From an uncultured Lachnospiraceae bacterium (GTDB taxonomy: Bacteria > Bacillota > Clostridia > Lachnospirales > Lachnospiraceae): 5,805 nucleotides of DNA. The notes beneath the pieces are model-generated. The model saw only the letters and a program-made list of their open reading frames with translations. It did no database searches and was not told the DNA's origin. Position numbers and translations under genes: made by a program. The stretch is taken from contig CATZPU010000083.1 of the NCBI GenBank assembly GCA_958422845.1, positions 1 to 5,805 of the forward strand, in the 5' to 3' direction. Shown here piece by piece: positions 1 to 5,500 of this stretch (within the stretch, counting starts at the first letter, position 1; each line of letters starts with the position of its first letter).

Positions 1-489
1 CTTGGAGAATCAGGCATATCGGATGCGGTGCTTCTCTGGGTAGGCGAAGAGGACCCGTCTGTCGGAAAGGAGCGTCGGGCGGGCGTTCTCGATGGTCTGA
101 AGCTGTGCGAAGTCCCGAAAGCGGAGGTAGTCGTGACAACATTTTTCTACGATGACGTAGTAGAAAGCGTGCGGAGACTGCTTGATGGGAGAGCGCTTCC
201 GGATGCGTTTATCTGTGCGACGGACCGGATCGCGGAGGGCGCATACAAAGCGCTGCGGGAGCGCGGGATAAAGGCAGGCGAGCAGGTGTCCGTGATAGGC
301 TTCGGAGATTACGAGACGAATGAGCTTCTGGTTCCGCCGCTTGCATCTGTTGCATTTGACTGGCAGCGTTTCGGCGAGGTCAGTGCAGAGACAATGATCC
401 AGATGATAGAAGGACGTCCCGTAAGCGAGGTGCAGATCATTTCGCACAAGCTGATACGGCGCGGGAGCGTGAGTGAGAAAAATCGGTAA
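1..489 (+). CDS. scrR: LacI-family transcriptional regulator, C-terminal part (probable sucrose operon repressor)
   Basis: The frame is open from the first base, so the gene starts upstream; 162 codons and a TAA are visible, about half of a usual 320-340 residue LacI-family protein. The DNA-binding helix-turn-helix is outside the window. What is seen is the second half of the periplasmic-binding-protein-like effector domain: PDAFICATDRIAEGAYKAL (fragment residues 67-85), the VSVIGFGDYE strand-turn (96-105), the PPLASVAFD segment (112-120) and the terminal strand KLIRRGSV (150-157), all in the order usual for LacI/GalR proteins. The call as sucrose repressor is inferred from its position just upstream of scrA-scrB and from two LacI-type operators at the scrA promoter. 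An ATG-less start inside the fragment (GTG at 28) is not the true start, because conserved-looking sequence extends to the window edge. Family assignment is firm; the ligand is inferred. Confidence 0.85.
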   Translation, partial: LGESGISDAVLLWVGEEDPSVGKERRAGVLDGLKLCEVPKAEVVVTTFFYDDVVESVRRLLDGRALPDAFICATDRIAEGAYKALRERGIKAGEQVSVIGFGDYETNELLVPPLASVAFDWQRFGEVSAETMIQMIEGRPVSEVQIISHKLIRRGSVSEKNR

Positions 490-508
490 TAGCAACATCA
501 GGCGCGGC

Positions 509-568
509 AAAAGTGTGCTTTGCGAACGTTTCATGAAATCGTCAGATCGTTCGGAGTACACTTTTTTT
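509..568 (+). terminator. Imperfect intrinsic terminator after the LacI-family gene
   Basis: AAAAGTGT (509-516) pairs with ACACTTTT (558-565), and CGAACG (523-528) pairs with CGTTCG (548-553). The two helices are separated by an internal loop, and a loop of 19 nt contains the small palindrome TTTCATGAAA. A run of seven T follows at 562-568. It lies 20 nt after the regulator stop codon and upstream of the scrA promoter, so it would separate the two transcription units. The stem is interrupted and the loop is long, so efficiency is uncertain. Confidence 0.6.
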
Positions 569-581
569 GTGTATTTTCCAC

Positions 582-601
582 AAAAATGAGCACTCATTTT
601 T
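582..601. repeat. 20-bp dyad symmetry upstream of the scrA operator
   Basis: AAAAATGAG (582-590) and CTCATTTTT (593-601) are a perfect 9-bp inverted repeat around the dinucleotide CA. It directly abuts, and by its last bases overlaps, the T-rich arm of the LacI-type operator at 597-618. It is upstream of the predicted scrA start, so it is not in the scrA mRNA leader. It may be a protein binding site, or, in read-through RNA from the regulator, a weak A/T-rich hairpin. It does not resemble the LacI-type sites, and I cannot name a binding protein. Confidence 0.5.
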
Positions 602-618
602 GGAACCGATTCCAAAAA
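597..618. promoter_or_regulatory. LacI-family operator O1, also a cre-consensus match
   Basis: The core TGGAACCGATTCCA (601-614) is a dyad with the CG centre typical of LacI-family operators. The symmetry extends through flanking T4 and A4 runs to 22 bp with a single mismatched pair (606/609). With T600 in front, it fits the Bacillus cre consensus WTGNAANCGNWNNCW at every position, so CcpA could bind here as well as, or instead of, the local repressor. Its centre is 33 bp upstream of the -35 box. The operator class is well supported; which protein binds is inferred. Confidence 0.75.
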
Positions 619-640
619 TAATTTTTTCTTAATCTGCTTA

Positions 641-669
641 TTGACAGTCGGAAAGTACGGCGTTATAAT
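641..669 (+). promoter_or_regulatory. Consensus sigma-A promoter of the scrA-scrB operon
   Basis: TTGACA (641-646) and TATAAT (664-669) are both perfect hexamers with a spacer of exactly 17 bp. An A/T-rich stretch lies upstream (615-630). Transcription is predicted to begin near 676, giving a leader of about 40 nt to the GTG start at 716. Such a strong unregulated core promoter is consistent with control mainly by repression at the flanking operators. Confidence 0.9.
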
Positions 670-681
670 CAAGATACGAAA

Positions 682-695
682 AGAAACCGGTTCCA
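682..695. promoter_or_regulatory. LacI-family operator O2, downstream of the scrA promoter
   Basis: AGAAACCGGTTCCA matches O1 at 11 of 14 positions and has the self-complementary core AACCGGTT (685-692). It sits at about +7 to +20 relative to the predicted start, where a bound repressor would block initiation or clearance. It departs from the cre consensus at one fixed position (A682 instead of T). The centres of O1 and O2 are 81 bp apart, so one tetramer or two dimers could act on both. Confidence 0.7.
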
Positions 696-700
696 AAACA

Positions 701-718
701 AAGGAGGAAAAAGAAGTG
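701..718 (+). promoter_or_regulatory. Ribosome binding site and GTG that decide the scrA start
   Basis: AAGGAGG (701-707) is followed after 8 nt by GTG (716-718). The same frame is open further upstream to a TTG at 641, but that TTG is the -35 hexamer of the promoter and lies before the transcription start, so it cannot be the start codon. Confidence 0.9.
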
Positions 719-2677
719 GGTAGATCAGAGGAATACCTGAAGATCTCGGAAGAGATCGTAAACTGCGTGGGTGGAATGGAGAACATTCAGGGCTCGGCAC
801 ACTGTGCAACGAGACTGCGCATTGTCCTGAAGGATAATGACAGGGCAGATATGGAGAAGCTGGAAAATATCAGCAAGGTAAAGGGCGCTTTTGTAGCGGG
901 AAATCAGCTTCAGCTCATTTTCGGCGCAGGCGTTGTGAATGATGTTTATGAAGTATTTTCAAAATATACGCATACGGAAAATATGTCTCTTGGCGATCTG
1001 AAAGCGGAGAGTGCAAAAAAGCAGAATCCGGTGCAGGCAGTGATCAAAGCGCTGTCGGATGTATTTATCGGTATCATGCCGGCGCTTCTGGCAGCGGCTC
1101 TTCTGATGGGACTGACCGGAGTGCTCGGCGGGCTCGATATTGTTCAGGAAAATGCGACGCTGTATGCAGTCAATAAACTGGTAAGTCTTGCGTCCAACGG
1201 AATCTTTGCGATCCTGCCGATGGCAGTCTGCTATTCTGCGACGAAGCGGTTCGGCGGCAATCCGGTACTCGGTATGGTAGTCGGAGCGATCATGCTTGAC
1301 GGTTCCCTTGCAAATGCGTATCAGGCAGCGCAGGGACTTGCAGAGCCGGAGATACTCAGCCTGTTCGGGCTGAAGATCGAGCTGGTCGGTTTTCAGGGCG
1401 GCATCATCATTGCGCTGATGATGGGGTATATTGTGGCAAAGCTTGATATTTTCTTCAGTAAAAAAATACCGGATGTGATCAAGCTCCTCGTGGCTCCGCT
1501 TCTGACGGTGTTTATTTCAACGGTTCTTCTGTTTACATGTATCGGACCGGTAGGAAGAATTCTGTCAAACGGTATCACGGACGCGCTCGTATGGGGAACA
1601 GATAACCTCGGAGCATTCGGTTACGCACTGTTTGCAGGAGTTCAGCAGCTTGTAGTTATCACAGGTCTGCATCACATTATCGGGGCAGTAGAAGCGCAGC
1701 TTATCGCTGATACAGGCTCCAACTTCATCAATCCGCTGATGTCCGTAGCGCTGATGGGACAGGGCGGCGCCGTGCTCGGTTATCTGGCAGTAAACTGGAA
1801 AAATCTGAAAACGAGAGAGCTGTGTATTCCGAGTTTCCTTTCCACTTTATTCGGAATCAGTGAGCCGGCGATCTTCGGTGTAAACTTAAGATACCGTTAT
1901 CCGCTGATCGGAGGCTGCATCGGCGGCGCGGCAGCAGGCGTATTCGTATATTTTTCAAAGCTGACAGCATTTGGTTTCGGTACTACGGCGGTTCCGGGAA
2001 TCGCGATCGCGAATCCGGCAAATAACGGTTATCTGAATTATATCATTGCTCATCTGATTGCACTTGTGATCGGTCTTGTGTGTACGGTCATTTTCGGAAA
2101 AGCAAGCGGAAAGAGACTGACGGCGACAGAGACGGCGGCTCCGGTAAAAACGGCGGCAGCAGGAAAAAGTCAGATGAATGAGAAAACAGAAGCAGCATCG
2201 GATGCTGCAGAAAAAGATGCTGCAGAAAAAGACGCAGAAGCTGACAGCGAGGTCGTATTAAAGGCACCTGTAAACGGTGAGATACTTCCGGTGACAGAAT
2301 CATCCGATCCGACCTTTGCGCAGAAACTTCTGGGCGATGGTATTGTAATAAGGACAAAGGATACACAGGTAAAAGTAATGGCGCCATGCGATGGTACAGT
2401 GAAATTTGTATATCCGGGCGGACATGCGGCAGGCATTGAGACGAAAAACGGAACAGGTATTCTCATTCACTGCGGCGTCGACACCGTTAAGTTAAACGGC
2501 GAAGGCTTTACGATTCATACAGAAGAAGGACGAAAGGTAAGCGCAGGCGATGTGCTGCTTGAGTTCGACAGAAATACGATCGAGGGAAAAGGCTATTCTT
2601 CTGAGGTCGTTATGCTAGTGACAGACAAACCGGAAAACTGCACTGTAAAAGTAGAAGGGCTTAAAGACTGCATATGA
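716..2677 (+). CDS. scrA: Sucrose-specific PTS permease, EIIBCA
   Basis: This 653-residue membrane protein takes up sucrose and phosphorylates it to sucrose-6-phosphate using phosphate from HPr. The domains run B-C-A. IIB (about 5-85) carries the phosphorylated cysteine C30 in SAHCATRLRIVL. IIC (about 105-462) is strongly hydrophobic, with the GLHH motif at 317-320 and the family signature GISEPAIFG at 380-388. IIA (about 512-653) is of the glucose (Crr) type, with H570 and the phospho-histidine H585 in ILIHCGVDTVKLNGEGF; their 15-residue spacing is that of H75 and H90 in E. coli IIA-Glc. A hydrophilic Ala/Glu/Lys linker (463-511) joins C to A. The length fits IIBCA sucrose permeases such as streptococcal ScrA. 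Beta-glucoside and trehalose permeases share this plan, so the sugar is inferred from the adjoining GH32 hydrolase. The stop overlaps the scrB start. Confidence 0.92.
   Translation: MGRSEEYLKISEEIVNCVGGMENIQGSAHCATRLRIVLKDNDRADMEKLENISKVKGAFVAGNQLQLIFGAGVVNDVYEVFSKYTHTENMSLGDLKAESAKKQNPVQAVIKALSDVFIGIMPALLAAALLMGLTGVLGGLDIVQENATLYAVNKLVSLASNGIFAILPMAVCYSATKRFGGNPVLGMVVGAIMLDGSLANAYQAAQGLAEPEILSLFGLKIELVGFQGGIIIALMMGYIVAKLDIFFSKKIPDVIKLLVAPLLTVFISTVLLFTCIGPVGRILSNGITDALVWGTDNLGAFGYALFAGVQQLVVITGLHHIIGAVEAQLIADTGSNFINPLMSVALMGQGGAVLGYLAVNWKNLKTRELCIPSFLSTLFGISEPAIFGVNLRYRYPLIGGCIGGAAAGVFVYFSKLTAFGFGTTAVPGIAIANPANNGYLNYIIAHLIALVIGLVCTVIFGKASGKRLTATETAAPVKTAAAGKSQMNEKTEAASDAAEKDAAEKDAEADSEVVLKAPVNGEILPVTESSDPTFAQKLLGDGIVIRTKDTQVKVMAPCDGTVKFVYPGGHAAGIETKNGTGILIHCGVDTVKLNGEGFTIHTEEGRKVSAGDVLLEFDRNTIEGKGYSSEVVMLVTDKPENCTVKVEGLKDCI
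2201..2230 (+). repeat. Two tandem 15-bp repeats in the scrA IIC-IIA linker
   Basis: GATGCTGCAGAAAAA occurs twice without a mismatch (2201-2215 and 2216-2230). In frame it encodes DAAEK-DAAEK, followed by the related DAEAD. It lies in the low-complexity linker between the membrane and IIA domains. Unit number changes would keep the frame, so linker length may vary between strains. Confidence 0.85.
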
Positions 2678-4113
2678 TGAACAAGGCAGATTATGAAAGA
2701 CAAAAACCGGATTTTGGCTATATGCGGGAATCCGTGAAAAAAGATGCGAACAGACTTCATTTTCATCTCATGCCGCCTACCGGATGGATGAACGATCCGA
2801 ACGGGCTTTGCCAGATGAACGGAGTGTACCATATTTACTTTCAGTATACTCCGTTTCTGGCAGGCTGGGGCACGAAGCTGTGGGGACATTACACAACGAA
2901 GGACTGGCTGCATTTTGAGGAGCAGGAGCCGTTTCTCTTTCCCGACTGTGCATGGGACAGAGACGGCGTGTACAGCGGTTCCGCGTTTGTAAAGGACGGA
3001 AAGATCCATTATTTTTATACAGGAAATGTAAAGCTGCTCGATAAGGAATATGACTATATTCTGGAAGGAAGAGAGCAGAATACGATACATTTTACGAGTG
3101 AGGACGGCATACAGGCAGGCAAAAAGCAGCTTGTCATGACGAATGAGGATTATCCGGCGGATATGTCGAAGCACGTAAGAGATCCAAAGGTATTTGAAGA
3201 AAACGGAAGATACTACATGGTACAGGGCGCAAGGGACGTCCATTCAGAAGGCTGTGCGCTTCTGTTTGAGTCAGAAGATCTGGAGCATTGGAGATATTTT
3301 GACAGGATCACACCGGACAAACCGTTTGGATATATGTGGGAATGTCCCGATCTGTTTGAGGCAGACGGGCAGAAAGTCCTGCTTGCCTGTGTACAGGGGC
3401 TGGAAGCGAAGGAACATCAGTATCAGAATGTATACCAGTGCGGATATTTTCCGGCACAGATCGATCTGGAAAAGAGAGAGTACCGTCTTGGAGCATATCA
3501 GGAGCTGGATAAAGGGTTTGATATTTATGCGGCGCAGACCTTTGAAGATGAAAAAGGCAGACGCATACTGATCGGCTGGATGGGAATACCGGACGCTGAT
3601 TACGATAATGATGCTACGGTGGAATATGACTGGATCCATGCGATGACGATGCCAAGAGAGCTGAGATTTCGAAATGGCAGACTGATCCAGCAGCCTCTCG
3701 ATGAAATGAAGGCGCTTCGTAAAAACGAGAGACAAACGGATATACAGTCGTTTGGTAAGTGGACGACTTCCGACTGCTGCTTCGAGATGGAAGTACAGTT
3801 TCAAAAAGAGCAGGAGCGCATGGAGCTAAATCTTCGGGACGATGTCCGGCTTTCTTACGCAGATCACGTACTGTCTCTGGAGCTTGGAAAAAGCGGCCGC
3901 GGCCGTACAAAGCGGACCGTGTATCTTGAGAGTCTCCAGAGCTTCATCGTATTTTCAGACACCTCTTCACTTGAGATATTTATCAACGGCGGAGAAGAAG
4001 TCATGACAACGAGAGTATACAGCGAGAAGCTTACACAGACTGTTGCGTTTACGAAGAGCACGGCAGGCGGAAGCGTGCGCTTATACGAGCTCGGAAGCTA
4101 TAGTTACTGTTGA
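2674..4113 (+). CDS. scrB: Sucrose-6-phosphate hydrolase (invertase), GH32
   Basis: This 479-residue cytoplasmic enzyme is predicted to hydrolyse sucrose-6-phosphate to glucose-6-phosphate and fructose. It has the three GH32 acidic motifs in order: WMNDPNG (38-44) with nucleophile D41, RDP (169-171) with the transition-state aspartate D170, and EC (223-224) with the acid/base E223. The five-bladed propeller occupies about the first 330 residues. A C-terminal beta-sandwich follows, with SLEIFINGGEEVMTTRVY at about 442-459, typical of the GH32 C-domain. There is no signal peptide, which fits an intracellular substrate. ATGA overlaps the scrA stop, and a second in-frame ATG follows at 2677. The nearest purine-rich stretch (AAGGG, 2655-2659) is 14 nt from the start, so translation probably depends on coupling to scrA. 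Length and motifs are complete. Inulinase or levanase activity is unlikely beside a PTS permease. Confidence 0.93.
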   Translation: MMNKADYERQKPDFGYMRESVKKDANRLHFHLMPPTGWMNDPNGLCQMNGVYHIYFQYTPFLAGWGTKLWGHYTTKDWLHFEEQEPFLFPDCAWDRDGVYSGSAFVKDGKIHYFYTGNVKLLDKEYDYILEGREQNTIHFTSEDGIQAGKKQLVMTNEDYPADMSKHVRDPKVFEENGRYYMVQGARDVHSEGCALLFESEDLEHWRYFDRITPDKPFGYMWECPDLFEADGQKVLLACVQGLEAKEHQYQNVYQCGYFPAQIDLEKREYRLGAYQELDKGFDIYAAQTFEDEKGRRILIGWMGIPDADYDNDATVEYDWIHAMTMPRELRFRNGRLIQQPLDEMKALRKNERQTDIQSFGKWTTSDCCFEMEVQFQKEQERMELNLRDDVRLSYADHVLSLELGKSGRGRTKRTVYLESLQSFIVFSDTSSLEIFINGGEEVMTTRVYSEKLTQTVAFTKSTAGGSVRLYELGSYSYC

Positions 4114-4117
4114 CACA

Positions 4118-4142
4118 GGATTTTGCATATACTGCAAAGTCC
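4118..4142 (+). other. Stem-loop directly after scrB, without a T-tract
   Basis: GGATTTTGCA (4118-4127) can pair fully, with one G-U pair, with TGCAAAGTCC (4133-4142) around a 5-nt loop. It begins 5 nt after the scrB stop. The bases that follow are GTAAGAAAA, so it does not qualify as a standard intrinsic terminator. It may protect the 3' end of the scr mRNA or act together with the next stem-loops. Confidence 0.5.
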
Positions 4143-4167
4143 GTAAGAAAATGATTCAGGTGTGAGA

Positions 4168-4233
4168 AAATCCCATTTACGAAGTGAATTTTAAATGGAT
4201 TTGCAAATGCTGCTGTGAGCGGAGTGAGCAGCA
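4168..4233. repeat. Two successive inverted repeats in the scrB-MBL intergenic region
   Basis: AAATCC-(C)-ATTT (4168-4178) pairs with AAATGGATTT (4193-4202) with one bulged base. TGCTGCT (4208-4214) pairs perfectly with AGCAGCA (4227-4233) across the 12-nt loop GTGAGCGGAGTG. The palindrome ATTTGCAAAT (4199-4208) bridges the two. None is followed by a T-run. A TATAAT at 4240-4245 follows but has no recognisable -35 box at the right distance. The motif GAGCGGAGTGAGCAG resembles GAGCGAGCAG in the hairpin at 4309-4382, which hints at a family of intergenic repeats; this is an inference. Confidence 0.45.
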
Positions 4234-4274
4234 ATAAGTTATAATATATCGTAAGAAGAAAGGTGCTGTCTGTG

Positions 4275-4303
4275 TTGACGGCAGGTGTGCTCTGAGATAA
4301 AAT
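4275..4303 (+). promoter_or_regulatory. Sigma-A promoter of the MBL-fold gene
   Basis: TTGACG (4275-4280) and TAAAAT (4298-4303) each match the consensus at five of six bases, with a 17-bp spacer. Initiation is expected near 4310, the first bases of the hairpin at 4309-4382, leaving a leader of about 100 nt before the start codon at 4411. Confidence 0.7.
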
Positions 4304-4308
4304 GAAAA

Positions 4309-4382
4309 CAGGCGGTTTTGCATGATAAGCTGTATGGGAGCGAGCAGTTCTGCATACAAAGCTGTGAGAGCAAAACCGCCTG
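4309..4382 (+). ncRNA. Long 5'-leader hairpin of the MBL-fold gene (unclassified structured RNA)
   Basis: CAGGCGGTTTTGC (4309-4321) and GCAAAACCGCCTG (4370-4382) form a perfect 13-bp stem. Inside, a 6/6 internal loop (ATGATA against GTGAGA) leads to a second helix: AGCTGTATG (4328-4336) pairs with CATACA (4353-4358) plus GCT (4361-4363), with two bulged A. The apical loop is GGAGCGAGCAGTTCTG. The 5' arm begins at the predicted transcription start, so it would cap the transcript. On the plus strand it is followed by GAAATATTTTAG, a poor terminator tail. On the minus strand it is followed by TTTTCATTTTATC, a better one, but no minus-strand gene is visible to need it. I match it to no known riboswitch; a mobile miniature inverted-repeat element is an alternative. 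Confidence 0.55.
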
Positions 4383-4410
4383 GAAATATTTTAGAAAGAG
4401 GAAAAATACG

Positions 4411-5211
4411 ATGAAGCTTACGATACTTGGCACAGGCAATGCAGCAGTGACAAAGAGATACAATACATGTTTCTGTCTGACAAACGAAAACGGACATTTT
4501 CTGGTAGATGCAGGCGGAGGCAATCGCATCCTGCGCGTACTTGAAGAGAGCGGGATCGCACTGGAAGAGATCCACGATATTTTTCTGACGCATGAGCACA
4601 TCGATCATCTGCTTGGGATGATCTGGCTGATCCGCATGATCGGGCAGAAGATGAATCAGGGAAAGTATGACGGAGAGCTTCGTATCTATTGCCATGAAGG
4701 GCTGGTAGATACGCTAGTGACGATCGCGGGACTGACGATCCAGAAAAAAGTCACGAAGCACATCGGAGGACGCATCCGTCTGATCGCAGTAGCGTCAGGA
4801 GAGACGAGACAGATCATTGGCTGTCCGGTGACATTTTTTGATATTGGTTCGACGAAAGCCCGTCAGTTTGGATTTTCGATGGTCACGCCGGAAGGAAAGA
4901 AGCTTTCCTGCTGCGGAGACGAACCGTATAATCCGTGTGAAAAGGAGTATGTAGAGGGAAGCGACTGGCTGATGCACGAGGCGTTCTGCCTGTATGCAGA
5001 AGCTGATAAATTCAAGCCGTACGAAAAGCATCACAGTACGGTGCGTGAGGCGTGCGAGCTTGCGCAGCAGATGAACGTGCCGAATCTGATTCTTTATCAT
5101 ACCGAAGAGACGCACGGCGATAAGCGCAAAGAACGGTACTGTGCGGAAGGCAGAGCGTATTACCACGGCAATCTGTATGTGCCGGAGGATCTGGAAGTAT
5201 TTGAGGTGTGA
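4411..5211 (+). CDS. MBL-fold metallo-hydrolase, ribonuclease Z-like, function unknown
   Basis: This 266-residue, probably cytoplasmic protein belongs to the RNase Z-like branch of the metallo-beta-lactamase fold. It opens with MKLTILGTGNAAVTKRYNTC and has the metal motif HEHIDH (61-66), CGDEP with ligand D170, HEAF (189-192), HHST (207-210, like the HST motif of RNase Z) and H230 in ILYHTEE. Between H117 and H189 there is no histidine, although classical RNase Z has a metal-binding one in that region. There is also no sign of the tRNA-binding flexible arm, so tRNA processing should not be assumed. The ATG at 4411 is chosen because AAAGAGG (4395-4401) lies 9 nt before it and because the protein then begins at the first beta strand. 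A TTG at 4318 in the same frame lies inside the leader hairpin. The gene has its own promoter and terminator and appears monocistronic. Confidence 0.85.
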   Translation: MKLTILGTGNAAVTKRYNTCFCLTNENGHFLVDAGGGNRILRVLEESGIALEEIHDIFLTHEHIDHLLGMIWLIRMIGQKMNQGKYDGELRIYCHEGLVDTLVTIAGLTIQKKVTKHIGGRIRLIAVASGETRQIIGCPVTFFDIGSTKARQFGFSMVTPEGKKLSCCGDEPYNPCEKEYVEGSDWLMHEAFCLYAEADKFKPYEKHHSTVREACELAQQMNVPNLILYHTEETHGDKRKERYCAEGRAYYHGNLYVPEDLEVFEV

Positions 5212-5227
5212 CAAATAAAGACATCTG

Positions 5228-5272
5228 GAAGGCCCTTAGCTGTGGGTATGAAATTCATAGCTAAGGGCTTTT
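5228..5272 (+). terminator. Strong intrinsic terminator of the MBL-fold gene
   Basis: GCCCTTAGCT (5232-5241) and AGCTAAGGGC (5259-5268) form a perfect 10-bp stem. Pairing of GAAG with TTTT, including two G-U pairs, lengthens it outwards. ATG/CAT pairing (5248-5250 with 5256-5258) caps it after a one-sided bulge. TTTT follows the stem at once, with a second T-rich stretch at 5277-5284. It begins 16 nt after the stop codon. The A-rich 5' flank is short, so it is mainly a plus-strand terminator. Confidence 0.88.
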
Positions 5273-5306
5273 GGCGTTATTTTTGGAGGTGTATTTCTTT
5301 TCAAAT

Positions 5307-5336
5307 TTTAAATCTATCGAATTCGATAGGATTAAA
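5307..5336. promoter_or_regulatory. 30-bp near-perfect palindrome, possible operator
   Basis: CTATCGAATTCGATAG (5314-5329) is a perfect 16-bp palindrome. After two non-matching pairs (5313/5330 and 5312/5331) the symmetry continues for five more pairs on each side. The absence of a loop favours a binding site for a dimeric protein over an RNA hairpin. I see no convincing promoter around it: TTGGAG at 5283 has only a weak -10 partner. I cannot name the binding protein. Confidence 0.5.
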
Positions 5337-5353
5337 GCTCTAAGGTTTCCAAT

Positions 5354-5437
5354 TTGCGAACAATTGTTGAAGTAGTTCTGCTATTTGCTTTTACATATGT
5401 ACTGTATGAATTTCATCTTAAGAGATATTTGAAGTAG
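5354..5437 (+). CDS. Possible 27-residue hydrophobic mini-ORF or gene remnant
   Basis: From a TTG at 5354 the frame encodes 27 residues with one hydrophobic stretch, IVEVVLLFAFTYVLY, followed by the basic tail EFHLKRYLK and a TAG. AAGG (5342-5345) lies 8 nt upstream and could be a weak ribosome binding site. The frame continues past the TAG to 5500, so this may be the front of one broken gene rather than a free small membrane peptide. There is no recognisable family, and a frame of this size can arise by chance. Confidence 0.25.
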   Translation: MRTIVEVVLLFAFTYVLYEFHLKRYLK

Positions 5438-5500
5438 TTGACAAGATTCATGAAAGACAGTCGGGAGGATGTAGCGGATGAGTTAAGAGCTGCAATATGA
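5438..5500 (+). pseudogene. Short coding-like segment upstream of the 66-residue ORF, possibly the rest of a broken gene
   Basis: Directly after the TAG at 5435-5437, in the same frame, comes LTRFMKDSREDVADELRAAI and a TGA at 5498-5500. A start could be TTG 5438 or ATG 5450. The composition is that of a charged helix and looks protein-like. The TGA overlaps the ATG of the next ORF as ATGA, the arrangement used by translationally coupled genes. GGGAGG at 5463-5468 is followed only by ATG-TAG, so it starts nothing. It may be the C-terminus of a gene whose earlier part is decayed. Evidence is composition and layout only. Confidence 0.25.

Noticed and set aside
10..786. Long minus-strand open frame opposite the regulator gene and scrA promoter
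   Set aside because: It is antisense to a clear LacI-family gene, crosses the promoter and operators, and has no protein-family features.
3894..3905. GC-only palindrome CGGCCGCGGCCG inside scrB
   Set aside because: It is explained by the codons for Gly-Arg-Gly-Arg in an intact gene; nothing suggests a site with its own function.
4240..4245. TATAAT as the main promoter of the MBL gene
   Set aside because: No -35-like hexamer is found 16-18 bp upstream and there is no extended -10; the pair at 4275-4303 is much better.
4302..4325. Seven-residue leader peptide MKTGGFA
   Set aside because: Its ATG overlaps the -10 box, so it lies before the predicted transcription start, and it has no ribosome binding site.
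4318..4410. N-terminal extension of the MBL protein from TTG 4318
   Set aside because: The TTG lies in the 5' arm of the leader hairpin with no ribosome binding site, whereas ATG 4411 has AAAGAGG at 9 nt and begins the protein at its first conserved strand.
5289..5375. 28-codon frame from GTG 5289 (SD-like GGAGG overlaps it)
   Set aside because: The GGAGG sits on top of the GTG instead of before it, the frame ends after 28 codons inside other overlapping frames, and it shows no recognisable motif.
5438..5466. TTGACA at 5438-5443 as a promoter for the 66-residue ORF
   Set aside because: At a 17-bp spacing the -10 position reads TCGGGA, and there is no A/T-rich hexamer at nearby spacings.
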